5,468 bases of DNA, from contig CAMWLD010000166.1 in the NCBI GenBank assembly GCA_947175005.1, forward strand, positions 1 through 5,468. Direction: 5' to 3'. The position numbers and the translations under genes were made by a program. The DNA comes from an uncultured Ruminococcus sp. (GTDB taxonomy: Bacteria; Bacillota; Clostridia; Oscillospirales; Ruminococcaceae). Positions within the stretch are counted from its first letter, which is position 1; every line of letters begins with the position of its first letter. Positions 1 through 5,449 of the stretch are shown here, piece by piece. The notes beneath the pieces are model-generated. The model was not told the origin of the DNA. It saw only the letters and a program-made list of their open reading frames with translations, and searched no databases.

Positions 1-1
1 A

Positions 2-112
2 GGGAAAGAAATTGTGGTATTATATAAACACAAACTTATATTTGTAAATGAGAGGCTTGAAAGTTACAGGACATACCCTAAGCTTCAACGTGTTTTTGAT
101 GTACAAGATTAA
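2..112 (+). CDS. C-terminal fragment of an upstream gene, possibly a PaaK-like acyl-CoA ligase (partial, 5' end outside window)
   Basis: This frame is open from base 2 to a TAA at 110-112, giving 36 residues that start GKEIVVLYKHK and end LQRVFDVQD. There is no start codon to judge because the gene would begin before the window. The stop lies three bases before the AAAGGAG ribosome binding site of the next gene, as expected at an operon junction. The last residues (P-K-L-Q-R-V-F-D) can be lined up by eye with the C-terminal G-K-A-K/R-R-V-I/F-D pattern of phenylacetate-CoA ligase (PaaK) family enzymes, and a hydrophobic strand precedes them. That match is short and from memory, so the product is tentative. 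An open run of this length could also occur by chance, and the segment is more AT-rich than the genes that follow. Part of it (71-90) also resembles noncoding sequence at 947-966. Confidence 0.45.
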   Translation, partial: GKEIVVLYKHKLIFVNERLESYRTYPKLQRVFDVQD

Positions 113-130
113 GTAAAGGAGCTCAAAATT

Positions 131-643
131 ATGACCGAAATTTTATGGCTGGGCAGAGGCGGACAGGGTGCGTTTACCTCCGCAAAGCTTGCGGGGGCGG
201 CGTTTGCTTCAAAGGGTGACGGCTGCTTTGCACTTGCCTTTCCCTCTTTCGGACCCGAACGGCGGGGCGCGCCCGTAAAGGCGTTTACCAAGCTTGATTC
301 AAAGCCCGTGCTTGACCGCAGCGAAACTGAAAAAGCAGATTATACGGTAATTCTTGACGAGACACTTTTTAATGAAAATATTAAAAATGCCTTAAAAGCG
401 GGCGGCAGGATAATCATAAATTCCGAGAAAGATTACGGAGATAATATTATTTCCGTAAATGCCGTTAAGATAGCAAGGGAATGTTCTCTGCCTGTGGTGA
501 ACACGGTCATGCTGGGGGCTTTGGGGAAAATTTCGGAAAAAATAAGCCGGTCGGATATAATTTTTGCCATTCAAAATTATATGCCCGAAAGGCTTCGGGA
601 GAAAAATATAAAGGCGGTAATTGCCGCTTCGGAGGGCTTTTGA
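131..643 (+). CDS. porC: 2-oxoacid:ferredoxin oxidoreductase, gamma subunit (pyruvate/2-ketoisovalerate type)
   Basis: This is the gamma subunit of a four-subunit thiamine-diphosphate- and iron-sulfur-dependent 2-oxoacid:ferredoxin oxidoreductase. The cytoplasmic complex converts a 2-oxo acid plus CoA to acyl-CoA, CO2 and reduced ferredoxin. The 170-residue protein is close to the usual family length. It opens with the family's glycine motif GRGGQG (residues 8-13) and carries the FPSFGPERRGAPV signature (residues 37-49). In the family this domain takes part in CoA binding and subunit contacts. The ATG at 131 has an AAAGGAG site at 115-121 with a 9-base spacer. The TGA stop directly abuts the ATG of the delta gene, so translational coupling is likely. 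The symbol follows the pyruvate enzyme, but the substrate is not settled because the 2-oxoisovalerate enzyme has a similar gamma subunit. Confidence 0.93.
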   Translation: MTEILWLGRGGQGAFTSAKLAGAAFASKGDGCFALAFPSFGPERRGAPVKAFTKLDSKPVLDRSETEKADYTVILDETLFNENIKNALKAGGRIIINSEKDYGDNIISVNAVKIARECSLPVVNTVMLGALGKISEKISRSDIIFAIQNYMPERLREKNIKAVIAASEGF

Positions 644-934
644 ATGAAACCGTATTTAAGAGAAAAAAGCGCATTTTCCTTTGAGGAAATTCCCGAAAAG
701 ACCTGCTTTGAGGCTGGGTATCTTGTAACAAAAAACAGCGGCTGGCGGCGTGCACGCCCTGTAATTGACAAGGACAAATGCGTGATGTGCCTGCAATGTT
801 ATCTCTATTGTCCCGACGGCGTGATCTCGGAAAGTGACAACAACATTTGCATTGATTATGATTTTTGCAAGGGCTGCGGTATCTGCGGAAAGATATGCAA
901 AGCCGGGGCAATAAAAATGGAGGCGGAAGTTTGA
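644..934 (+). CDS. porD: 2-oxoacid:ferredoxin oxidoreductase, delta subunit (2x[4Fe-4S] ferredoxin-like)
   Basis: This small 96-residue electron-transfer subunit passes electrons from the catalytic thiamine site to external ferredoxin. It has two CxxCxxCxxxC motifs, at C46/C49/C52/C56 and C75/C78/C81/C85, each expected to hold a [4Fe-4S] cluster. The first motif ends with the usual Cys-Pro. The second has Lys after its last cysteine (C85-K86), a departure from the commoner Cys-Pro. About 40 residues precede the first motif, as is normal for this subunit, which also has an extra Cys21 and Cys69 outside the motifs. The start at 644 follows the gamma stop with no gap and has GGAGGG at 631-636, inside the end of the gamma gene, with a 7-base spacer. 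A 72-base gap with a perfect hairpin separates it from the alpha gene. Confidence 0.93.
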   Translation: MKPYLREKSAFSFEEIPEKTCFEAGYLVTKNSGWRRARPVIDKDKCVMCLQCYLYCPDGVISESDNNICIDYDFCKGCGICGKICKAGAIKMEAEV

Positions 935-946
935 AACATAGCGTGA

Positions 947-966
947 ACAGCCCCTAAGTTTCAACG
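947..966 (+). repeat. Copy 2 of a short sequence shared with positions 71-90
   Basis: These 20 bases in the delta-alpha gap match positions 71-90 at 17 of 20 positions, including the core CCCTAAG-N-TTCAACG. Each copy lies a few tens of bases upstream of an oxidoreductase subunit gene (gamma and alpha). Copy 2 runs straight into a perfect hairpin, and copy 1 does not. Copy 1 falls within the presumed end of the upstream gene, so this may be a scattered intergenic element that overlaps a coding end, or it may be coincidence. Confidence 0.4.
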
Positions 967-979
967 CACCTTTGGTGCG
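965..979 (+). other. Perfect 6-bp stem-loop in the gap between delta and alpha genes
   Basis: CGCACC (965-970), a TTT loop (971-973) and GGTGCG (974-979) form a perfect short hairpin. It is followed by GACAAAAAATC, not a T-tract, so it is not a standard intrinsic terminator. It ends 14 bases before the alpha gene's GGGAGG site and leaves that site free. It could be an mRNA processing or stability element, or part of a dispersed repeat. No function is shown by the sequence. Confidence 0.5.
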
Positions 980-1006
980 GACAAAAAATCAGCGGGAGGT
1001 AAAAAA

Positions 1007-2188
1007 ATGGCATCGAAATTTTTATCGGGCAATGAGGCATTTGCGGAGGGGATAAGGCTTGCCCGTCCGCAGGTAGTTGCCGCCTACCCCATAACTCCGC
1101 AGACCACGGTAGTGGAGCGGCTGGCGGAAATGGCGGAGGATAAAAGCCTTGACTGCGAATTTATCCATGTGGAATCGGAGCACTCGGCTCTTTCCTGCGC
1201 AATGGGCGCGTCGGCAGGGGGCGTGCGTACCTTTACAGCCACATCTTCCCAAGGGCTGCTTTATATGGCGGAGTGCCTTTACTACGCCTCGGGAGGGCGT
1301 TTTCCCATTGTTATGATGAACGCAAACCGCTCTACCGCCCTGCCCTGGAATATTTACGGCGATCAGCGGGACAGTCTTTCACAGTTGGACTGCGGCTGGA
1401 TACAGGTTTATGCGGGCAGTGCACAGGAGGCTCTCGACCTTGCGCTGATGAGTTATCGCATTGCCGAGGATAAAAATGTATCGCTGCCGATAATGGTAAA
1501 TCTGGACGGCTTCATTCTGACACACACCTATGAACAGGTGGATATTCCGACAGCGGAGCAGGCGGATAAATTTCTTCCCGAATTTGAAACGGATAATAAA
1601 TTTGATTTTGACGAACCTAAAAATATGGCGTTTTCCGCAGGACCGGAATATAATTACGCATTCAAGATAAAGCACCACAACGCTATGATAAATTCGTCTG
1701 CCGTTATCAAAAAAGCCGAGGGGGAATTTTACGAAATTTTCGGCAGGAAATACACAGGTCTGATCGAAGAATATAAAACCGACGACGCCGAATACATAAT
1801 CATAACCTTGGGCAGCATTGGCGGACTGTGCTTTGAAGCTGCGGATAAATTCCGTGAAAAGGGGATAAAAGCGGGGGTAATAAGAATACGGTATATGCGG
1901 CCGTTTCCGCGGGAAGAGATATGCGCAGCGGTGAAGAACGCAAAGGCTGTTGGAGTGCTTGAAAAGGATATTTCATTTGGAAATGAAGGGACAGTTTTTA
2001 CTAATGTTAATTCCGCTTTGCAGTCTCTTGACAGGCACATTCCCTCCTATAATTTTATTGGAGGACTGGGGGGCAAAAGTATTTTACCGAGTGATATTGA
2101 AGAAATTTTCAATAAAATTATATTGGGAACGGAAGGTCCGGCAAGCACGGACAGAATCAATTTCATCGGAACGGAGGTGCAGGCATAA
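1007..2188 (+). CDS. porA: 2-oxoacid:ferredoxin oxidoreductase, alpha subunit (pyruvate/2-ketoisovalerate type)
   Basis: This alpha subunit carries the pyrimidine-side half of the thiamine diphosphate site and the 2-oxo acid carboxylate contact. Its 393 residues are a normal length for the family. The N-terminal domain begins SGNEAFAEG and has the hallmark AAYPITPQT (residues 25-33). VESEHSA follows at 55-61, where E58 is the expected cofactor-activating glutamate. ANR at 106-108 places R108 where pyruvate:ferredoxin oxidoreductases hold the substrate carboxylate. The next stretch, ALPWNIYGDQ (111-120), lies near the substrate pocket and does not clearly separate pyruvate from branched-chain or aromatic oxo acids. 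The C-terminal third, from about residue 260 (IIITLGSIGG), is the transketolase C-terminal-like domain. The ATG at 1007 has GGGAGG at 994-999 with a 7-base spacer. The stop overlaps the beta start (TAATG). Confidence 0.94.
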   Translation: MASKFLSGNEAFAEGIRLARPQVVAAYPITPQTTVVERLAEMAEDKSLDCEFIHVESEHSALSCAMGASAGGVRTFTATSSQGLLYMAECLYYASGGRFPIVMMNANRSTALPWNIYGDQRDSLSQLDCGWIQVYAGSAQEALDLALMSYRIAEDKNVSLPIMVNLDGFILTHTYEQVDIPTAEQADKFLPEFETDNKFDFDEPKNMAFSAGPEYNYAFKIKHHNAMINSSAVIKKAEGEFYEIFGRKYTGLIEEYKTDDAEYIIITLGSIGGLCFEAADKFREKGIKAGVIRIRYMRPFPREEICAAVKNAKAVGVLEKDISFGNEGTVFTNVNSALQSLDRHIPSYNFIGGLGGKSILPSDIEEIFNKIILGTEGPASTDRINFIGTEVQA

Positions 2189-3072
2189 TGTCGGTCACGG
2201 CAAAAAATTTATCCCGTGAAGAATTTTTTTACGGACACAAGGCCTGCCCCGGCTGCGGCGGAAGTCTGGCGGTAAGAAACGCACTCAAAGTGTTAGGCAA
2301 AAATGCTGTGGCGGTCCTGCCTGCGGGGTGTATGTCGGCGGTGGGGTTTAATTTTCCCCAGCTTTGCTTCGGGAACAACGCCATAATTTCCACATTTGCG
2401 GGCACTGCCTCCATGCTTACGGGAATTGAAGCGGCGCTTAGGATAAGAGGCTGCGATTTTACTGCTGTGGGCTTTGCGGGGGACGGCGGTACGGCGGATA
2501 TAGGTATTCAGGCGCTTTCGGGGGCGATCGACCGAGGAGATAACATTATCTACATATGCTATGACAATGAGGCGTATATGAACACGGGCATTCAGAAAAG
2601 CGGACTTACTCCTTTCGGGGCAAAGACTACCACTACTCCCGCAGGGGAAAATATCAGAGGGAATATCCGACCTAAGAAAAATATGTTTGAAATAGCCGCC
2701 GCCCATGGCATTCCCTATGCTGCCACGGCTACGGTGGGATATATGACGGATTTTTTGAACAAGGTGGAAAAGGCGTCGAGAATAAAAGGTACAAAATATA
2801 TTCATGTAATAGCGCCCTGTCCCTCGGGCTGGGGTATTCCCGAAAGCGATACCGTTGAGGTCGCCCGTGAAATAGTGGACTGCGGGCTGTGGTACTTAGC
2901 GGAATTTTACGAGGGTGAATTTAAGGTGACTCATACGCCGAAGGAGTTTACGAGTGTGGAAAATTATCTTAAAAAACAGGGGCGGTTTAAACATCTGACC
3001 GCAGAAGATATAAAAATAATCGAAAGCTCCCGTGATAAAAAATGGGAGAAGATACGAAAGGAGTGGGTTTAA
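2188..3072 (+). CDS. porB: 2-oxoacid:ferredoxin oxidoreductase, beta subunit (thiamine diphosphate- and [4Fe-4S]-binding)
   Basis: This 294-residue beta subunit binds the diphosphate of thiamine diphosphate through Mg2+ and carries the cluster nearest to it. The diphosphate motif runs from GDGGTADIG (residues 98-106) to DNEAYMNTG (126-134), matching the GDG-to-N spacing of thiamine-dependent enzymes. The four expected cluster cysteines are C20 and C23 (in CPGCG), C48 (PAGC) and C211 (APCPSGW). The family usually has PTGW here, so Ser213 is a mild substitution. TTTTP (147-151) and the C-terminal KKQGRF segment are also typical. The start overlaps the alpha stop by one base and has GGAGGT at 2173-2178. 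The last base of the stop codon is the first base of the aminotransferase start. Presence of all four cysteines and the thiamine motif argues for an active enzyme. Confidence 0.95.
   Translation: MSVTAKNLSREEFFYGHKACPGCGGSLAVRNALKVLGKNAVAVLPAGCMSAVGFNFPQLCFGNNAIISTFAGTASMLTGIEAALRIRGCDFTAVGFAGDGGTADIGIQALSGAIDRGDNIIYICYDNEAYMNTGIQKSGLTPFGAKTTTTPAGENIRGNIRPKKNMFEIAAAHGIPYAATATVGYMTDFLNKVEKASRIKGTKYIHVIAPCPSGWGIPESDTVEVAREIVDCGLWYLAEFYEGEFKVTHTPKEFTSVENYLKKQGRFKHLTAEDIKIIESSRDKKWEKIRKEWV
3057..3063 (+). promoter_or_regulatory. Ribosome binding site that fixes the aminotransferase start
   Basis: AAAGGAG lies inside the last codons of the beta gene, 8 bases before the ATG at 3072. It supports that ATG over the in-frame ATG at 3042, which would come before this site and add ten residues encoded wholly within the beta gene. 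The TAATG overlap at 3070-3074 suggests the two genes are translationally coupled. Confidence 0.75.
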
Positions 3073-4235
3073 TGCCTGCTTTATCAAACAGGACGGACAG
3101 CTTTACCGACTCGGTGATAAGACGAATGACGAGAATTTCCAATGAGTACGGAGCGGTTAATCTTTCGCAAGGGTTTCCCGATTTTGAGCCGCCGAGGGAG
3201 ATCTTAACAAGGCTTGTAGAGGTGGCTAATGAGGACTATCACCAGTATTCAGTGACATGGGGAGCGCAGAATTTCCGTGAGGCTCTGGCGAAAAAATATG
3301 AGCATTTTTCGGGGATAGCCATTGACCCCGACAGCGAGATAGTTGTCACCTGCGGCAGCACAGAGGCTATGATGGCGGCTATGATGAGCGTTACGAACCC
3401 CGGTGACAAGGTGATAGTTTTCTCTCCATTTTATGAAAATTACGGGGCGGACGCTGTGCTTTGCGGGGCGGAGCCGTTATATGTTCCTCTTGTTCCTCCC
3501 GAGTTCGGGTTTGACCCGAATGTTCTTGAAGAGGCGTTCAGGCAGAAGCCGAAAGCTATGATTTTATGCAATCCCTCCAATCCCTGCGGCAAGGTTTTCA
3601 CAAAGGACGAACTGGAAATTATTGCAGGACTTGCAAAAAAATATGATGTGTTCATTATCACCGACGAGGTTTACGAGCATATAGTTTATGCCCCGAACGT
3701 GCACAGCTACATGGCGGCGCTGCCCGGAATGAGGGAGAGGACTGTTCAGTGCAGCTCTCTTTCAAAAACCTACTCCATTACAGGCTGGCGGCTGGGCTAT
3801 GTTATCGCACCGCCCGATATTATTGACAGAGTGAAAAAGGTGCATGATTTCCTGACCGTGGGGGCTGCTGCGCCTTTGCAGGAGGCGGCTGTAGCGGGGC
3901 TTGATTTCGGAGATGATTATTATAAGGCTTTGCAGGAAAAATATACGGAGAAGCGTGAACTTTTCCTTAGAGGACTGGACGATATAGGGCTTGTTCACAC
4001 CGAGCCTCAAGGAGCGTATTATGTGCTTGTGGATATTTCCGGATTCGGCTATGAAAGCGATCTGGATTTCTGCACAAGGCTTGCCCAAAAGGTGGGAGTG
4101 GGTGCAGTGCCCGGGTCGAGCTTTTTCAAAGAACCCGAGAACAGATTTATACGGCTTCATTTTGCCAAAAGGAATGACACGCTGAATGAGGCGCTTGAAA
4201 GACTTGACAGCATAAAAATAAAAATGGGGAAGTGA
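3072..4235 (+). CDS. PLP-dependent class I aminotransferase (aromatic/methionine/kynurenine aminotransferase-like)
   Basis: This fold-type I aminotransferase has 387 residues from the chosen ATG, a typical length. It transfers an amino group between an amino acid and a 2-oxo acid in the cytoplasm. NLSQGFPDFEPP near the N-terminus is characteristic of the kynurenine/methionine/aromatic aminotransferase group. Expected cofactor residues are N170 (NPSNPCG, where the commoner form is NPTG), D198 and Y201 (ITDEVYEH), and the Schiff-base lysine K232 in SLSKTYSITGWRLGY. R361 (FIRLHFA) is the expected carboxylate-binding arginine. Members of this group are often broad in substrate, so the amino acid cannot be named from sequence. 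Overlap with the oxidoreductase beta gene suggests it makes or consumes that enzyme's 2-oxo acid. The alternative of alanine/pyruvate activity cannot be excluded. The LysR gene starts 4 bases after its stop. Confidence 0.92.
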   Translation: MPALSNRTDSFTDSVIRRMTRISNEYGAVNLSQGFPDFEPPREILTRLVEVANEDYHQYSVTWGAQNFREALAKKYEHFSGIAIDPDSEIVVTCGSTEAMMAAMMSVTNPGDKVIVFSPFYENYGADAVLCGAEPLYVPLVPPEFGFDPNVLEEAFRQKPKAMILCNPSNPCGKVFTKDELEIIAGLAKKYDVFIITDEVYEHIVYAPNVHSYMAALPGMRERTVQCSSLSKTYSITGWRLGYVIAPPDIIDRVKKVHDFLTVGAAAPLQEAAVAGLDFGDDYYKALQEKYTEKRELFLRGLDDIGLVHTEPQGAYYVLVDISGFGYESDLDFCTRLAQKVGVGAVPGSSFFKEPENRFIRLHFAKRNDTLNEALERLDSIKIKMGK

Positions 4236-4239
4236 TGAT

Positions 4240-5148
4240 ATGACATTGCAGCAGCTGAGCTATGCCATTGCCATAAGCGAGGCAGGCTCAATGAACAAGG
4301 CGGCGGAGCAGCTTTATATAGCCCAGCCCTCTCTTACCGCCTCGGTAAAGGAGCTGGAAAAGGAGATAGGGATATCCATATTCAACCGCGGCGCAAGGGG
4401 GATAACCCTTACTGCCGACGGAGTGGAATTTATAGCCTATGCAAGGCAGGTCTATCAGCAGTATCTTATTTTGCAGGAAAAATATACGGGCGGGGGACTA
4501 AAGCGCAAATTCGGGGTATCCGCACAGCATTATTCCTTTGCGGTGCAGGCGTTTGTGGAGACGGTGGCGGAGTTTAACACTCATGAATACGAATTCGCCA
4601 TTCGTGAAACAAAGACTGCCAATGTGATAAATGATGTAAGCAGCCTTAAAAGCGAGATAGGGATAATTTATTTGAGCAATTTCAACAGGCACGTTATCAC
4701 ACGTCTGCTTGAAACGAACCATATTGCATTTACTCATCTTATTGACTGCGATATTTTTGCCTATTTGTGGAAAGGTCATCCGCTGGCGGGGAAAAAGTCT
4801 GTCAGCATTGAAGAATTAAAGGAATATCCCTGTCTTACCTTTGAGCAGGGGGATAAAAGCTCCTTTTATTTTGCCGAGGAGATAATCGACACCTCGGAAT
4901 TTGCCCGTGTGGTAAAAATTTCCGACAGGTGCACGGCTCTTAATTTAATGCAGGGACTGGGCGGATATACCTTTTGTTCGGGGATAATCTGCAATGAGCT
5001 TAACGGCTCGGAATATGCTGCCGTTCCCATTGACGATACTACGGACGCTATGGAGATAGGATATATCACCAAGAAAAATACAATTATCAGCGACATTGGG
5101 GAGATCTACATCGAAAAGCTGAAAGGATTTTTGAAGAAATGTGTGTGA
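4240..5148 (+). CDS. LysR-family transcriptional regulator
   Basis: This 302-residue protein has the standard LysR layout. A winged helix-turn-helix spans about residues 1-60, with the recognition segment around AGSMNKAAEQLYIAQPSLTASVKELEKEIG, followed by IFNRGARGITLTADG. A linker helix runs to about residue 88, and the remainder is a periplasmic-binding-protein-like effector domain. The family binds DNA as dimers or tetramers and usually responds to a metabolite of the pathway it controls. Here that could be the 2-oxo acid, amino acid or acyl-CoA, but this is inference from position. The gene starts 4 bases after the aminotransferase stop, with GGGGA at 4226-4230, and so appears to be the last operon gene. 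LysR genes are more often divergent from their targets. Any operator for the whole operon would lie upstream of the window. Confidence 0.93.
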   Translation: MTLQQLSYAIAISEAGSMNKAAEQLYIAQPSLTASVKELEKEIGISIFNRGARGITLTADGVEFIAYARQVYQQYLILQEKYTGGGLKRKFGVSAQHYSFAVQAFVETVAEFNTHEYEFAIRETKTANVINDVSSLKSEIGIIYLSNFNRHVITRLLETNHIAFTHLIDCDIFAYLWKGHPLAGKKSVSIEELKEYPCLTFEQGDKSSFYFAEEIIDTSEFARVVKISDRCTALNLMQGLGGYTFCSGIICNELNGSEYAAVPIDDTTDAMEIGYITKKNTIISDIGEIYIEKLKGFLKKCV

Positions 5149-5171
5149 TGTAAGTCCCTATCAAATAAATG

Positions 5172-5259
5172 CTCAAACGCCGCGGGGCTTTTTCCCCCTC
5201 ATGCGCCGGGGGCCGGCTTTGTTTCCCTCAAACGCTGGGGAAATGGCTTATTGTGTTTC
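5172..5259. repeat. Three degenerate GC-rich tandem units downstream of the operon
   Basis: Three similar units follow one another at about 5172-5197, 5197-5225 and 5226-5259. Each opens with CTCAAACGC or CTCATGCGC, continues with CYG and a G-run, and passes through GGCTT to a T- or C-rich end (TTTTTCC, TTTGTTTC, TGTGTTTC). Unit lengths differ (roughly 26 to 34 bases) and identity is partial, so this is not a CRISPR array. A related piece, TGCGCGGTTTTCCCTC, ends the window at 5453-5468 and resembles the second unit with its centre removed. Confidence 0.5.
5205..5224 (+). terminator. Candidate intrinsic terminator after the LysR gene
   Basis: GCCGG (5205-5209), loop GGG (5210-5212) and CCGGC (5213-5217) form a short all-GC stem followed directly by TTTGTTT (5218-5224). 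It lies 57 bases past the LysR stop and would end the oxidoreductase-aminotransferase-regulator transcript. The stem is short (5 bp), the T-tract has one interruption, and the site is inside a repeat unit, so it may be partly a by-product of the repeat. Confidence 0.5.
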
Positions 5260-5265
5260 TGTGAA

Positions 5266-5346
5266 TTTGTTTTTGAAATGCGTTGGTTTGTTGGTTGATG
5301 TGACTTGCCTGTTACTATGAAATGTGAGCTTGTTTGTGAAATGCAT
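5266..5346. repeat. Recurring TGAAATG motif in the AT-richer part of the intergenic region
   Basis: TGAAATGCG (5274-5282), TGAAATGTG (5318-5326) and TGAAATGCA (5337-5345) lie in a T/G-rich stretch without a gene. The first and third sit in longer matching contexts, 5266-5283 and 5329-5346, which agree at 15 of 18 positions. The motif has no purpose I can name. It may be residue of an older duplicated element or upstream sequence of a gene beyond the window. Confidence 0.35.
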
Positions 5347-5387
5347 GACATTGCAAACGACTGTAAGTTGCCGACCAAAGGGACAAC

Positions 5388-5401
5388 CTCCCAGGTGGGA
5401 G
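5388..5401. repeat. Small near-perfect palindrome next to the large inverted repeat
   Basis: CTCCCA (5388-5393), GG, TGGGAG (5396-5401) form a 6-bp palindrome with a two-base centre. Its right half overlaps the left arm of the larger inverted repeat (5397-5409), so the two structures are alternatives. Confidence 0.5.
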
Positions 5402-5449
5402 AGGGGGCGCTCCGGGCTTGCTGGGGACGGTAGGCCGCCCCCCTCTCCC
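5397..5449. repeat. Large GC-rich inverted repeat (long hairpin)
   Basis: The left arm GGGAGAGGGGGCG (5397-5409) is the reverse complement of 5436-5449, apart from one extra C in the right arm's C-run. The arms enclose a 26-base spacer (5410-5435) containing CTCCGGG and GGGGACGG. The result is a stable hairpin on either strand with no clean T-tract after it. Such GC-rich palindromes between genes look like dispersed noncoding repeats of gut Clostridia, but copy number cannot be seen from this window. Confidence 0.6.

Noticed and set aside
507..911. 134-codon open frame on the minus strand across gamma and delta
   Set aside because: The cysteines it shows are a reflection of the antisense cluster motifs. 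Both genes on the + strand are certain, and no independent support exists.
965..979. Intrinsic terminator between delta and alpha
   Set aside because: The stem is followed by GACAAAAAATC and not by T residues, and it would split subunits that must be made together.
2293..2805. 170-codon open frame on the minus strand inside the beta gene
   Set aside because: It lies wholly opposite a well-supported gene, has no recognisable domain, and its composition (many Arg, His, Ser) is that of an antisense shadow.
3042..3071. Longer aminotransferase starting at the in-frame ATG at 3042
   Set aside because: The extra ten residues are encoded entirely within the beta gene and precede the clear AAAGGAG site at 3057-3063. 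The ATG at 3072 has ideal spacing and the TAATG overlap.
5184..5197. GGGG-CTTTTT-CCCC hairpin as the main terminator
   Set aside because: The stem is only 4 bp and the T-run is in the loop with no T-tract after the stem. The 5205-5224 structure fits better.
5172..5259. CRISPR array
   Set aside because: Units are only partly alike, of unequal length, directly abutting without unique spacers, and no cas genes are present.
5199..5351. 50-residue minus-strand frame in the 3' intergenic region
   Set aside because: There is no ribosome binding site before its ATG, the sequence is low-complexity and rich in Ser, Thr, Lys and Gln, and it runs through the repeat units.
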